Assembly: GCA_037447605.1 (NCBI GenBank)
Contig: CM074804.1
Location: 71,876 to 135,875 of the forward strand
Reading direction: 5' to 3'
Source of the DNA: Zygnema circumcarinatum
Taxonomy: Eukaryota; Streptophyta; Zygnematophyceae; Zygnematales; Zygnemataceae
Length of the DNA stretch: 64,000 nt
Under the pieces are notes generated by a model. The model worked only from the letters and a program-made list of their open reading frames with translations, searched no databases and was not told where the DNA came from. Below, in pieces: positions 10,375 through 23,619 of the stretch (the first letter of the stretch is position 1; every line of letters begins with the position of its first letter). The position numbers and the translations under genes were made by a program.

Positions 10375-10640
10375 GGCAGGGAGGGGGGAGGGAGGGAGGC
10401 AGGGAGGGAGAACGGGAGAGAGGCAGAGAGAGAGGCAGGGAGGGAGACAGGAAAAGAGGAAGGCAAGGAGGGAGAGAGGCAGAGAGGGAGGCAAGGAGGG
10501 AGAGAGTGAGGTAGAAGAGAGGGAAGGCAGGGAGGGAGAGCGGGAGAGAGACAGAGAGGGAGGGAGGGAGGTAGAGAGGGAGAAAGAGAGCCAGGGAGGG
10601 AGGCAAGGAGAGGGAGGGAGGGAGAGAGAGAGGAGAGCGC
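10375..10640. repeat. GGGAGGGA polypurine tract
   Basis: About 265 bases of GGGAGG/GAGAGAGG purine words on the + strand, between the divergent root-cap-like copy A and the LanC-like gene. The region could form non-B DNA. The Arg/Glu- and Ser/Leu/Pro-rich frames across it are artefacts. Confidence 0.85.
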
Positions 10641-11611
10641 AATGCGCTGTTTGAGGAGAGATAGCAGCACATGATCATCGCAACGCACGTGCTGTGGTCT
10701 ATGAATGGGACAGTACTACGGTGCATCCGTGTTTTGTTTCTGCATATGTTCGCAATGCGGAACTCATTGCGGTCGCAGCCTCGGGCGCTTTTCACATCCC
10801 TCGCCCTATGTAAAATTTGATGTGTTTCTATGCATGGCTGCATGTGGACGGCAATGCTATGGCGTAAGCTGCAGCGAAAAAGCAGTTGGAATCGTTGATT
10901 GCAGGCAGCGAGGTAGCGGGGCTCTTTCTTACAGCGGCTCCATCTATCGATCCCTCTCGCTCGTTTTATCATGGACCTTGCATGCCATTTGGGAATAAAA
11001 AACAAGCTGGTTGAGATCAGTTGCTTTTCACATGTGCATCCAAAAGCGTGATCTCGACGTGTTTGGATCTGGCGGGGAAACAGAAAGCGTTTCAGAAGAG
11101 AGTTCGAGGCGACACCAGAAAGCCCGCACGGACGAGGAAGCATGTAATGCTTTCTTGCATCTGCTTCTGCTTCGCCTCCCGCCCCCCCCCATTCCCCCTC
11201 CCTCGTCCCTCCACTCGCTGCCCACACGAACAAAGAGTGCAGATGCGACCATCCCCCCATGGCCGCCCATGCATCCATCCATGCACATGAGGCGGCCTGC
11301 GAGGCGCCACGTGTGGTCCGTACATGCCTTCCTGCCACGTGGTGTCCCAGAGCCAGACTGGCGCACCCCGTTCCGTACCGTACGGCCTCGCTCCACCCTC
11401 CGCGCGGCCCCGCGCGCCCTCTGGGCGACGGGCGATGGCGCCCCTGCGCTGTCTCGCACGTGCGACGGCCGCCCCCTATTGGCCCCCCGCAGGGTTCGGG
11501 GGGTTCAGGAGCTCCCTGCCACGCGCCACGCGACCCTCCTGCCACGTGGCATCGCGCTGGCCGCCCCACGCTGCCGCAGCTGCAGGCCGCTCCTCCGCTA
11601 TCGCCGCATCC
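10641..11611. other. Intergenic/5' region upstream of LanC-like gene
   Basis: No separate gene is supported. From about 11324 an ATG-led frame runs in phase into the LanC-like start at 11612. It would add 96 Arg/Ala/Pro-rich residues, either an organelle-targeting leader or untranslated leader. Conservation begins only at 11612. Confidence 0.5.
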
Positions 11612-14575
11612 ATGGCGGCCTCAGAGAGGTTCTTCCCTAACACCCTTCCTGACTACGACCCGTCGCAGGAGGCAGCAGCGGAGGACCTCAGGAGGGCCAC
11701 AGTGGCCACGGGGGGGAGGGTGCCTCTGGCGGCGGAAGGCATCGCGTTCAACACGACAGGAGCGACAAAGGACGGGCCGCCATACCCATCGTCGGAGGAG
11801 TTTCTGCACGCAGCTCTCGAGCTGAAGTCGAAGGTCTGACCGTGGCTGCCTGGAGAGGGTCGACGGAGTTAGGGTTTCTAGAATTTGAGGATTCGAAGTT
11901 TTCCGGGCCGTAATGTTGAAGGAGAGGGGTTGCGGATGGCATTTGGACCTGAGAGAATCGTCGCTGCGGGAGGGGGCTCGATGCATCTACGGGGAGGAGG
12001 GGAGGTCTTTGTTAGAAGAGCTACTTTTTAACTAATTGTCTATGCTGTGACGACCAGACAAGATTGGTCTGCATACATGCGTCAGCTTGAAACAGTAAAT
12101 CTTTCTAAATGATTTTTTACTGGATCAGATAAGCCGTCACCCAGCCGCTTTTCAACTGCATTTGTTAAGAGCTATGATTGGACGTGTCTGCAAGGATGAT
12201 ACCAGCATCATATAGCTCTTCAGGCTGGCAGGTTTCGAAGGGTGCGTAGAAATTTCCGCCTTTGAAGCGAGCACTCGCCCAGGTGACGTGCGCAGATTGT
12301 GGCGGCCACGTGGGAAGCCGAAGGTGTCGGAGGCGACCCCTTTGCATACGCGGGCACGCTCGGAACTGCGTTCGTGTGCCTCCGCTGCTTCATGGCGGCT
12401 GGAAACGCGGCCGACCTCGACCTCGCTCTCGCCATGGCCGACGCGTGCGCTAGGACCGCGGCTTCCATGCGCCAGTCAGTATGGTGAACGCGCCCCAAGG
12501 AAGCGTGCATAGATCGGCAATTGCCGTATACGGTAGGCTAGGTCATTTGGATTGTCTCCGACGCGGATTGTCTGAATGCTGTTGATAATGGATGATGTGA
12601 AGAAACCAAAAACTTGTCAACGGGCTGTGACTAATGTTTTGGTGCGTTTAAGGGAGTCCTGCGTCTGTGGAGCTCAGAGCGCGTGTGCTAGTGTTTGGGC
12701 CTCTGCGACTCCTTTCTGCCTTTTGCTGATTGTTCTTCCGCTCGGATTTGGGCCGAGGGTGTTTGAACCCTTCCAACCTTGTACAGAGTGCCACGTGGCA
12801 TGTGGCAGGCAGGTGACGTTCCTTTGTGGTCAGGCCGGCATCTATGCGGTCGGGGCGGTGGCGTCACACCTGAAGGGTGACAAGGCGGGGCTTATGCGCT
12901 ACCTTCGGCTCTTCCATGAGGTGGGTTCCGTATTTACTATGTCTTAACGTATCAACAAGTCTCCTCAATTCCAGTGACAGCAAAGTGTTGAAGGAGAATA
13001 GATAGAGGAGAACTCTCCTAGGCGTTGACTTCACGTTTCCTTTTGAAGTATTGGATTGGACACAACCAGGCAGAGTGTCAGCATCGAGACCAAAGTTCCC
13101 TGCCTCCGTTGTGAAAAACTGATTCCGTCAGTCCGAGGCTTTCCCATGATCCGCAGGTTTCCAGTGACCAGAGGCTCGCGCTCGGCCCTGACGAAGGCGG
13201 GCGAGGTTTGCCCAACGAGCTCCTCTACGGGCGGGCAGGGTTTCTATGGGCCGCCCTGTTTATAAACGCGCATGTTGGGCCTGACACAATTCCGTCGACA
13301 GTCACAGTATGTCGCCGTTCCATGTCATCCCGTAGGCATTCACGATTTGTCGTAATCAGCTCATCTTTTGAACCGTGTTCTTCCTTTCTCTCATTTTCTG
13401 TTATTCATTATCCCTTTCCCTTTCTTTCTCTGCCCCTTTCCACTTTCCCTAAAGGTCTCGCTTCTCACTCTCGCTTTTCCTCGTTCACTGGCCCTATCTC
13501 CCCCATCATCCCTTCTCCCACGCTTCTCTATCCCCCTCCGTAATCCCCCTTCTCTCCCTCCATCCCTATACGCTGACTTCCCCTCCCCCTCCCCCTCCTC
13601 TCCTCCCCTCGCCCAGGCCCCGGTGGTGGGCGCAGTGGTGCGTGCGGGCCTGGCGGAGGCGGGTCCCGCGGGCAGCAGTCCGCTCCTGTACAGCTGGCAC
13701 GGCACGCCGTACTTGGGCGCGGCCCACGGCCTGGCCGGCGTCCTGCACGTGCTAATGCACTTCGCCCTCTCAGAGCGCGACACGCGTCTCGTCAAGGAGG
13801 CGCTGCGCTTCCTCATAGGCCAGAAGCTGCCGTCGGGGAACTATCCGTCCAGTCTCGGGACCGGCAGGGACCTGCTCGTGCACTGGTGCCACGGCGCGCC
13901 AGGGGTCGCTCTCACGCTCTGCTACGCAGCAAAGGTCAGAACGCTACCCGAAAATTCAATTCTGTTTCTGCTATCTTTGAGGAAATGCAAGAATCACATA
14001 CACATTCGCAATAATTTTCCTCCATTGGCCCTCTGTGCGGGCGTTCTGCAACACTCGGACTGACCCCTTCCTTCTCTCTCGTCTCTCTTGCTCCTTCGCC
14101 ATTTCCCTGCCAGTCCCTCTATTTCTAACCCTTCCCCTTCCCCTTCCTCCCCCCACTTCCCTCCACGCACCTTTACCTTGATGCTGTGCAGAAGTTTCCA
14201 GACTCCCCGGAGTTCTTGAAGGCGGCCATGGATGCCGGCGACGTGGTGTGGGAGCGCGGTCTCCTGCGGCGCGTGGGGCTCTGCCACGGGGCGGGCGGCA
14301 ACGCGTACGTGTTCCTCGCCCTGCACCGCGTGGCGGCCGCGCGCCGTCCCCTCCACCGCGCGCGCGCGTTCGCGGCCTTCCTGCGCGCCAACTGGCAGCG
14401 CCTCGTGGCCTCCGGGGAGATGGCGGGGGGCGACCGCCCGCACTCGCTCTTTGAAGGCGCGGGAGGGCTCGTCTGCCTCTGGCTCGACGTTGCGGACGAG
14501 GAGGGCTCGTGTTTCCCGGGGTACGAACTCCCCCAGGGGGAGCATCCGCGTCTGAGAGCAGCAGCTGATAGTTAG
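11612..14575 (+). CDS. LANCL: LanC-like protein (LANCL/GCR2-like)
   Basis: Six exons: 11612-11833, 12296-12478, 12813-12920, 13157-13306, 13617-13934 and 14192-14575, all phase 0, giving 454 residues (family about 400-450). It starts ASERFFPNTLPDYDP, the usual plant GCL head. Lanthionine-cyclase-like hallmarks follow in order: AGTLGTAF, CGQAG, LYGRAGFLWA, WHGTPYLGAAHGLAG, HWCHGAPG and GLCHGAGGN. The three zinc ligands of the family are present (Cys312, Cys358, His359), so the metal site looks intact. Eukaryotic LANCL proteins add glutathione to dehydroamino acids in damaged proteins; plant members were once proposed as ABA receptors. The start is chosen by homology, and the in-phase ATG at 11324 is an alternative. 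Confidence 0.9.
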
Positions 14576-15170
14576 GAACAGTCAATGGGAAAGTGGGGAG
14601 ATATAAGCAGAACAGAGTGACGTCCAGTGGGGACATGATGATCTTCATAATAAGTAGAGAATGCCCTGGAACATTTCCGGATTGCGAAGTTTTGCCTAAG
14701 TGCTCGCGTAGTTCCGTCGATAACCTCTGGCTCAGGAAGAACCGGGGACGCGAAACGCTGTTGAGGGTCTTGTAAAATGAAAATAAATCCCTCCTTCTGC
14801 GCAATGGCAAGCCGGCATTGTACAAAAGGCAGAAGGGAAACAGCCCTCGACCTCCAAATTTCGAGTGCGAACGGGAGAGGCCAACCGCGAGTCGGCGCTC
14901 CGTGCATGGCATTGCATGGCGCGCGGCAGTACAGTGCGCGCGCACGGAACTGCGCCGCGCGGCCGTCGGCCCTCGCCCGGTTCGCGCGCGCCCGCTCGGG
15001 CCTTCGCCGTTTTCAAAACGGCGCCGTCCCGCCAATCGGCGAGCGGGCCCTCCCTCCCTCCCTCCCTCCGCCGCTCGCCTTCCCTCCATTCGGCCCCCTC
15101 TCCCTCCCCTCTCGCCCAGCAGCCACAGCATAATAGAGCAACGATTGGAGATAACAAACGAAGAGAATCC
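14576..15170. other. Intergenic region between LanC-like gene and root-cap-like copy B
   Basis: Contains the likely 3' UTR of the LanC-like gene and, from about 14930, a GC-rich CpG-dense stretch followed by CCCT repeats (15050-15080) that looks like the promoter of copy B. No further gene is seen. Confidence 0.5.
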
Positions 15171-16810
15171 ATGGCTTTTCGAGATTTCGTCTGTCTCTCG
15201 ATCGCAGCCGTAATATTGAGCGCAGGCGTGGCCGCTGGAAAGAAGAACGGTAACAATACCTGCCCCGACTATCGGGCCAACAGCGGATGCGACACGGGGT
15301 CCTGCAAGGGGGGAGGCTTAAATGGAAAGTTCATGGTGCGTATGAGTTCAATGAAAGGATGGCAAAACAATTCAATTCATTTTTTTAAACAGAGCTTTGA
15401 AGCATATAGTTTTGCGAATAAACGTAAGGCAGGCTGGTGTATGGGCCTATCTATGCAGGTCCCATCTGACTGCCCGCTCCTGGTAGGTTACAGCACCGGA
15501 GCATTTTTTCTAACTGGAAACCTAAGCGATGACACAGCGGTTGAGGCCAACATACGCGTGTCGCAACGTAAGACGGCCGCCAAGTGCTGCCAAAAGTGCA
15601 AAGAAAAGGCAAAATGCACCGTCTGGCAGTGGCTCGACCTGTGAGCATGCATTCCCTCCCTCCCCTCTCCTCCCTCTTTCCAATCCATCAGACTCTCTCG
15701 AATGCCACTGTCCGCACAATGACAAACTGATTTCGCGTGCGCGCAGGGGTGCGTACGGGGGGCTCTGCTTTTTATACCAAGGAGGTATTGGCCCCAACTG
15801 CACTACAGACGTGCTGGTGAAGACGAGGGTGGGCGGCAAGTGCAAGGCGACGATAAACGACGACCCGCACCTGGTGGGCGCGCACGGCACGCACTACGAC
15901 TTCAGCGGCGCGCCCGGGAAGAGCTTCTGCCTGGTGTCGGACCGGCGGGTGCACCTGAACATGAAGCTGACGGGGTACCTCGACAACCGCACGGAGAGCG
16001 CCTCGCTGCTCTCTGCGGGCGGGCAGGCGGTGCGCACGTGGATCAAGGAGGTGGGCCTGCTCTGGCGCGGCCCCGCCGGGGGCCACAGCCTGCGCCTCGT
16101 GGCGCGCGGCGGGCCGGCCACGGCGCGCGGCGAGGAGGGCTTCCTGGCGCTGGCGGCCGCGGACGGGGACGCGCTGCCCGCCATGCGCCGCGCGGGCGAC
16201 GAGGTCCGCTACGAGGGCGGCCTCGCCATCCGCCTCGAGGCGCTGGAGAAGAAGGGCCCCTACGACGTGGACTACTACACGGTCAAGCTCGACGGCCTGC
16301 TGGACATGGACGTGCGCCTCCGCGTCGCCAACCCGCTCCTGCAGAGGCCCGACGACGCGGAGGTCCACTTCAGCCTCGGCATCAACTGGATCAATGTGCG
16401 CTCCGCCCCCTGCCGATTGCCGATCGCCGCTGCTGTTGACAGACCCGCTTACTTTTTGATCGCTCGCCAACGACCAGGTTGTGCATTCTCTGAAAATGAA
16501 GAGCCATCCTTCTGCTTTCATTCTCCTGGTGGTTTATGCTGTTCTCTCTTTGCCTTTCGTGCTGCAGAGCACTCCTTCCATCCATGGCGTCCTCGGGCAG
16601 ACGTACCGCGAAGGCCGAGAGCAGCGCGCCATGGAGTTCTCGCGCGTGGCCGCTCTCCTCCATCACTCCATCGCCGCGGACGGCGAGAGCGGGAAGGGCT
16701 TCCTGGACGGCGCGCCCTCCGACTACGTGTCCTCCGGCGTGCTGGACGCGGACTGCGCCTTCTCCGCCTACCAGGGCTACGCTAAATTCCCGCTTGGGCT
16801 TCCCTTTTAG
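15171..16810 (+). CDS. Secreted root-cap/vWD-like domain protein, copy B
   Basis: Four exons: 15171-15335, 15459-15640, 15747-16395 and 16568-16810, giving 412 residues. A signal peptide (about 22 residues, ending near GVAAG) precedes CPDYRANSGCDTGSC and the Cys-rich Apple-like section (CCQKC, then C-x-V-W-Q-W). Exon 3 carries the DPHLVGAHGTHYDF root-cap-like domain. Exons 1-2 and their introns differ clearly from copy A. From about 15799 to 16783 the DNA, including intron 3, matches copy A with one difference found by eye (16089). After the shared GYA the C-termini part: copy B ends in a short Leu/Pro/Phe tail, copy A in an acidic one. Secretion is likely; function is not known. Confidence 0.85.
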
Positions 16811-17413
16811 TCGCGCTGATCTCAAGGGGAGGCCCTCCTCCTAATTAGCAATAATGCTGCAATTGGTGGCCTTGGCTTGCGACTGCCAATTCTTCCATCC
16901 ATTTTCCTCCGCACGGAGGCACAAGGTGAACTCGTCATGAGTTTATCCTGAGCGCGAACCATAGGCATTGAACATTGTTTATAGTGATGACAAGCATGGC
17001 TCACTTAGGAAGTTAAAATGAAAGTTAGATGCAAACGCAGGCAGTTCTGAAACGCAGTTCTCTGGTGAAGTCTTCATACTGGCAGTGCGTTATAATTATC
17101 TCCAACATGTACCAGTCATTTACCGTCGAGGGAGGCTCAGATAGATTGTTATGAACAAACAGACATTCGTCCGTCCGTGTGTCCAACAATATACGAACAG
17201 AGAAGGTTATTTCAAAGCATTCTCGCAAATGAGAATTTGCCGTAGTTCCAATAAGGAATTGCTTTTCAAGTGGACGAAGCCAATTCACTTACAATCAAAC
17301 GTCATAACCCTAAATCCTGAAACCTTGGCTTCCTTCAAGAGACCGCTGCTCCTTTGACGAACGCCTTTTTGAACCAGGAACGCTATTTTCCTCTATTCAA
17401 ACAGACTAATCCA
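16811..17413. other. Intergenic spacer between convergent genes
   Basis: The region between root-cap-like copy B (+) and UTP13 (-) is AT-richer with no conserved frame. It presumably holds both 3' UTRs. Confidence 0.6.
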
Positions 17414-20400
17414 CTACATGCTCGTTCTCCGTTTCAATGTTTTCAAACGCGCTTTCGACTTGCCCCCAGTATCACTACCATGTGCTTCATGCCCCCCATT
17501 CACTACTCGCTTACCCGCCTTTTTCTTCACCTTAGGACTTGGAAAAGTTCCGAGCCCGTGCCCACTCTGCTCACTCCTCTCACTGCCATCACCATTCTTT
17601 TTCCTCCTCTTCTTTTGAGACACTGTCACAGCCTCAACCGGCTCCTCTCCTTCTCTCAACACATCTCCTCCCCTTCCATCACCTTCACCTTCACCTTCCG
17701 CCTCCTCATTACTCAAACCAGCCGAGGCCCTAACACTTGGCTCAGTTCCATTCTCCGGCTGTATCTTCGAGTTTCTCTTCTTTCTCCTTTCTTTCGATTT
17801 CACCTCCTCTCCCTCTGAAACCTTTCCTTTCTCACCACTGCCTTCCATTCCGTCCTCCTCGTACTCCCCCTCTCCTCTGCTCGGCCCTTTCTCATTTTCT
17901 CTCTCGCCTTCCTTCATAGCACCTTCCTCCTCCATCACTCCCTGCAGCTTATCTTCAACTCTTTTAACGTTCTCCTCTCCCTCACCCTTGCCCTTCCCTT
18001 TACCTGTTTTTTTGCGCCTTTGCACCTCCGTGTTCACTTGCCCATTAGTGCTCAACAGAGGGGCCCCAACTCCCTCATCTACAGGAGATAAGACCGCCAT
18101 GGATGCGAGTGTGTAGTCAAGGAGAAAGGTGCTTCGGAGAAGACGATCGATTCGACTAAAATGACGCTGCGTATAGGGAAGGAGACCCTCTGCAATCTCA
18201 CGAATTCCCGCCACCTGTCCCTCAAACAGCACGTAGGTCAAATAGCGAATCGAGAAAGAAGAAGCTTCCCCACCTCCCATCCTCCCGCCTATTGGGGGAA
18301 GGGGGAGGGAAGGGAAACATGTGCTCAAGTTTTCCCTTGCAGAAGTTTTAGCTGAGCTCATCATCTACAGTATCCTTAGTTTTCACGTAAACTTCTACGC
18401 AAATCCTCAAGGAGGAGCGGCGCATACCTGAAGCAGGTCTGCGGGAGAGTGACAGCTCAGAAGGTTGAGCAGCACTTTTTGTGCCACGTGGCAGTGTTTA
18501 GCATTGCTGTTCCAGTCCCTCAGCCACGTCAGCAGGATCCTCACCTCCTCACCCGCCATGGCTCCGAGCAGTCCTCGGATCTGCTCCTCTCCGTTCTCCA
18601 CTCTGCCATGCTCCCCCCCACAGCAGTCCGCCCATGCGACGTTAGCCATTGAAAGGGTCGTATCATCGTTTCGCACCTTGACCAAACCAAACCAATTCCC
18701 AACGGGAGATTCAAGCATCGCAGCAAAAGCCGGCTCCTGCGAGCTCGACCAGTCAGCAGTCAGTTTCCAATGCTTCGACGGTACAGAGAGGGAAGGAGAT
18801 CGCACTTGAGCAGCTCGGAGAGAACCACGAGCATCTTTCCCGGACGGTTCAGTGTGAACGCAAGTTTCAGCGCCTGAGCGTGTTTTCCATCTTTGAGGGC
18901 GTTGGAGAGGGCCTGGGATTGCAACAGCTCTTCTTCCTGCAATTGGAAGCGTGCACAGCAAAGGCTTCGACCAAAAATTCAGGATTTCTATTGTGTAGAG
19001 GTTTCAAAATGTTGTCGTCTAAGTAGATGGAGGTTTGAAGGAGGTTGCAGCATTCAAGTTTTTGGGATGTTAGCTCATCAGTGTTCTCAGGATTTTGAGA
19101 ATTCCAAGTTCTTGGTTCTCTACCAACTATTTACAGCCTCCACTGCAACCCCAAACTCTTCAAGGGCATTCTTGGGCGTTAGGGATGACAACTTCCCATT
19201 TCCCAGAACAGAGGAGCCTAATTGAAGTAAAACCTTCCTCTCCTATTTCCTAGAGTCATCAGATTTTTTTTTGGAAGTGTTGGGATCTTCAGGAAAGGCA
19301 CAGTAAACGCGTAAGCACAAACATGTTTGAAAAAAAAAAGATGAAAGCAGAAAGTGCGGGGGGGCAGCCGACCTCCTGCTTGAGCGCCTCCTCCTCCTCC
19401 GCTGCCGTACAGTCGGTCCAAAGCGTCACCAATGAGTCGCTGCCACCTGTCGCCAGCAGCTCCGTCGTACTGCTTACGGCCAGTGCCCACACCTGGCGAG
19501 GGAGACACGTGGCACGTCAAGAGTCGAGAGAGACCTTTCTTCTTTAGCAGGCACCTCCATTCTTAAATCCCACTACCGTTGCAAACTTCACACAGGTTCG
19601 ACCTGCCCCGTCACAACTGTTCTGATCCCCACACGGTGACATGTACGCATCCCGTCGTACCTTGTCGTCATGATGCTCGAAGGTGTTCACACATTCCCCA
19701 GTTCGGAGAGTCCACAGCTTCACCAACCCATCCGCTCCTGAAACACACATTTCATAATCTCATCAAGGTATCCACAAGAGCTAATCTGCCGAGTTCTGTT
19801 GAACGGAGTCCCACAAATGTATCTCCCAAACTTCATGCTATCATGCTAATCAGGATGAAAACTGGACCATCGAATACGACCCTCTGCAACCGCAGTGAGC
19901 TGCACCTGATGACACTATCTGCGCCCCCTTGGAGAGAAACGCGGCGCGCAGCACGCTGCCTGTATGGCCCTCCAATGTCTTGAGACATGCCCCGTCCGCG
20001 GTCGCCCACACGCGCACGGTCATGTCCCCGGACGCGGTCAGCACCAACTGCTCGGCGGGGGAAAACTCCACGCACCAAACTCCTCGCTTGTGGCCGCTCA
20101 GGGTGAAGGAAAGGGCCAGCTCGGGCAGCTTCCAAAGTTTTGCGGTGCGGTCCTGCCAGAACAGCGATGAAGCCCGGTTCAGCCCTCCTTTCGGCACAGC
20201 CTGCCCGGACGAGGGGAAGAATGAGAGCGCAGGTCCGATTGCGGAAAGGAAACGAAGACAATAAGCTTAGTAGAAACTAAGTCTTCTTTCTTTACCTGCG
20301 AGCCGGTGCAGGCGAGGCCGTCGTTGGGGGCCACGGCGAGGGCGTTGATGGCCTTCTCGTGGCCGCCCGCAGCGGCTTTTGACTTCAGCTGCAGGGGGCC

Positions 20401-22188
20401 GCTCCCTTTGGTCACTCCCTCCATGGCCCAAAATTTCAACGTCCGATCGCTGCCAAACCAATCAGCCCGATGGAAGACAAGAGAGGATGAAAGCAGCGAC
20501 GACGGACAGGTGACATCATCTGGATGCCCACATGACAAGTAGTTGACGTCATTGACGGTGCTCGAGAACAAAGATGACATCCGCAGGGCAGTCCTCGAAG
20601 CGCTGAGGGGTTTCTGCGAGAATCACCTTCCGGCACTAAGGAGGAATTCTCCTGTTTTTTTGGAAAAGGCGACTCCTGTGACTGCCGCTGTGTGCCCCGT
20701 CGCGACTCCGAGGCAAGTGCCCGTTTCGATATCCCAAACACGAACCTGTAGGTGCATTTACGATGACATGAATGCCACAAATGGGTTATAGAGTTGTCAA
20801 AGTTGAGCTTTTTGAGCACCAATATCCCAATTCTCTTAGAAGGAATAAGCGCAAGGGAAAAAAGGAGCCCGTGTGAGGATAAAATCGTCAAATGACTATA
20901 GCAACAAAATCTAAGTGAAAGGAAGACAAGCATCTCACTGAGTTGTCCTTCGCGCCTGTGGCCAATAGCGGACGACCTTTTCGACCCAAATTGACGTCGA
21001 GACAGAGAACAGTGTCCGTGTGGCCCTTGAGAGAGGCCGCACATGCCCCCGTGGCAATGTCAAAAATGCGCACCTGCCAGACCCCCCCCCCACAGGGATC
21101 CTTCAGCTCATCCAAACAGGGCGAGGGAAACAACGAGTTTTTTTTTTGTTTTTTGAAAAAAGTGTCGATGAATAGTGAGGTGAAAAAATGAGCGGAGACT
21201 TTCTAGAATGAGCCTCTTTCTCTCTTTCTTGGCACATGCAGCACGTTACTCCGGCCGTGAACAAGGCGCACGTGGCACACCTGCGCACTATTGGTGGCTA
21301 CCGCAAGACGTTTCTCCTCGGAGTCGACAAATCGGAGGTCCACAACTTCATCCATGTTGCCAATCAACTGACGAACCAACTTCAGTTTACTTTCCCCCTT
21401 CTCTCCTTTTGCCCCATCCTCCTCGATTCCATTTTCCCCTTTTGTCTCATCAGCGCTTTCCTTACCCCCTTGCTCTCCCTCATAGATAAGAAGCCTCTGG
21501 TCTGCAGTGACACACATAAGTCGTGTCCCTCTGGGGTCCAACAGCAGGGCTGCAGTAAATCCACCAATTTCAGTGGAAGTTTCGCCTTCTTTTCCTTCAG
21601 GGGCTGCAGCATCGGAGTCCTTCTGCTCGTACACGCATGCACCACTGCATTCCTACCACCGTGGGAGAATAAAACTTGCATCATCTTCGATTAAAGTCAA
21701 GTCTAAGTTTTTGACTCCCTCTACGTGTTCCGCAAATTCTCAATACTGTTGCCCCAAGCCTCTAAAACAAGTCATTTGAGACAAGAACTGTGTAGTTTGT
21801 ACGTATCATCAAATAACAGAGGGCCAACTGGCAGCGTACGATTGGCGCATACCTGTCGGATCTCCATACGCGGACAACTCCGCGTTCTCCAACCGTGAGG
21901 AAGCGTAACGACTCGGAGCTCTTTTTTGTCTTTTTGACAGGTGGGACGCTCTCTCTCAAGGCTCCGGGAAGACAGCTATCCTCCGGTACAACACACACTC
22001 CCTCAAGGGACTCGAACACGGGGATTGTGGTTTGATGAGTATACTCCCTCAGGTTCCATACATTCACTACCTGGACCAGGGGCAATGTGCCATCTGTTTG
22101 GCCCGATAAGTGAGATAGTTCTAATTCTGACAAATGCATCAGGAAAGCTGTGTTTCTTCAAAGCTAAACTCTCATTTCAAGGTCCATG

Positions 22189-22239
<51 letters not shown>

Positions 22240-22249
22240 NNNNNNNNNN

Positions 22250-22292
<43 letters not shown>

Positions 22293-23619
22293 AAGGCTGG
22301 CAGGCACAGACTGACCTTATCTCGGCCGGCGGAGATGAGCGTCCACCCAGAGGGAGAGAAAGCCATGTCGGCGACTGCAGAAAAGTGCTTTTCGAAACGG
22401 GCAACAGAACTCCGTGTGACCAAATCCCAAACTTGAATGACTCCATCCTCCCCCGCAGAGAGGAGCTGCAGCATAACCAAAACATAGATTTCACCTTTCT
22501 GCCGAAAGGGAAAGAGGCATAGAGAGAAAGCGAGCAGCTAGAAACAGAGAAACATGTTCCTTGCTATAACCTTACCAGTAGGCGGTATGGGTCTGGATGG
22601 AAGGTGAGACAGCTGACGACTCCTCGGTGCCCCGAAAAGGAATGGGTGCAGAACGCCTTCTCCACATCCCACACTCGCACTTCTCCCATGGAGCTTCCCG
22701 TCGCCAGGAGGCCTCCGGAGGCATCCGCAGCCATGGCTGTCACCGGCCACTCGTGTGCCTGCAGGTGGATTGGAAAGTGATGTGCTCCAATTTTTAAAAA
22801 GGTTGCATGATTTTTAGGCTGCTTTGCTGCGAAATTTTGCATTTTGGGCTTTCCATAAATTCGACTTAAGCACTCCAAACATTTTTTTCCTTTGAAAAAA
22901 AAAATGGATGTAACAGGACGTGGAGAAGAAGGTATTTTTTGCCCATAGAGCTCACATAAAATATATGTTATTGAAATCTAATGTTTGAATGTTCGACGCG
23001 TATTAAATGTCATGAGGCACATGACCTGGCATTAGTTATAGCCAATGTAATGGCTGCTTAATTGCCTTATCTGAGAAATCAGACACTAACCCTAGCTCTA
23101 GTTCTCACCAATTTCGTTCACTGTCACGACCACCATGGTCCGCCCCTCCTTCCAAAACGCTCACGACTGAACCATCCCCTAAGCCTATTACTAAACCCCA
23201 GCACTAGTCCTACATTAACTCTGACCATAACCCTCACCCTAACCCTAATCCTAGCCCTAACCCTAAACCTAAACCAGGCACCAAAAGCTCCTCACCTTCC
23301 ACGATCTCTTGCACTCTCCGGACGCCACGTGCCACCAGCTGGTTTGCAGGCTGCGGCTGCTGCTGAATGCTGATTGGCCATCAGGGCTGACGGCGACAGC
23401 TGTGATGGCCTCGCTGTCCCCTCCAAGAGTGCGCTCTACGGCGCCTGATGCCAGCTGCACAACCTTCACGTCCTCCCCGCAGGCGCAGAGCAGCCGCTCA
23501 GCGGCGCGGGAGAGCGCGGGGCGTCCCCCTGTGAGGAACACCTGCAGCTGCGCCGTCGGCTTATAGCTCTTCTTCAGCGCCGCCGGAGGAGGAGGACCTT
23601 CCAGCGCCGCGGGAGCCAT
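17414..23619 (-). CDS. UTP13: WD40 SSU-processome protein UTP13/TBL3
   Basis: Fourteen exons: 23296-23619, 22576-22758, 22316-22465, 21853-22070, 21281-21644, 20939-21073, 20627-20745, 20296-20449, 19906-20152, 19661-19737, 19373-19492, 18806-18936, 18428-18602 and 17414-18214. The frame stays open for 1065 residues. Two WD40 propellers are visible from repeats ending VRVWD, IQVWD, LKFW, AKLW, VRVW and VKLW. The Utp13 C-terminal domain follows (RDWNSNAKHCHVAQKVLL, then LLPYTQRHFSR). Utp13 is part of the UTP-B module that binds the 5' ETS and U3 snoRNA in the nucleolus. After the conserved domain comes a tail of about 200 residues rich in Glu, Lys and Gly with basic KKRRKK clusters, absent from human TBL3 (about 808 residues). 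Intron 3 holds a GA repeat with an N gap. Confidence 0.92.
22194..22290. repeat. (GA)n microsatellite with assembly gap
   Basis: GA dinucleotides flank ten N bases (22240-22249) inside intron 3 of UTP13. The true length is unresolved. Confidence 0.95.
23078..23278. repeat. Degenerate CCCTAA telomere-like repeats in UTP13 intron 1
   Basis: Scattered then continuous CCCTAA/CCCTAAC words, densest at 23225-23275. In the other strand this is TTAGGG-type with frequent single-base drift. It lies just upstream, in gene sense, of exon 2. A second block in opposite orientation sits at 62880-62975. Confidence 0.75.
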
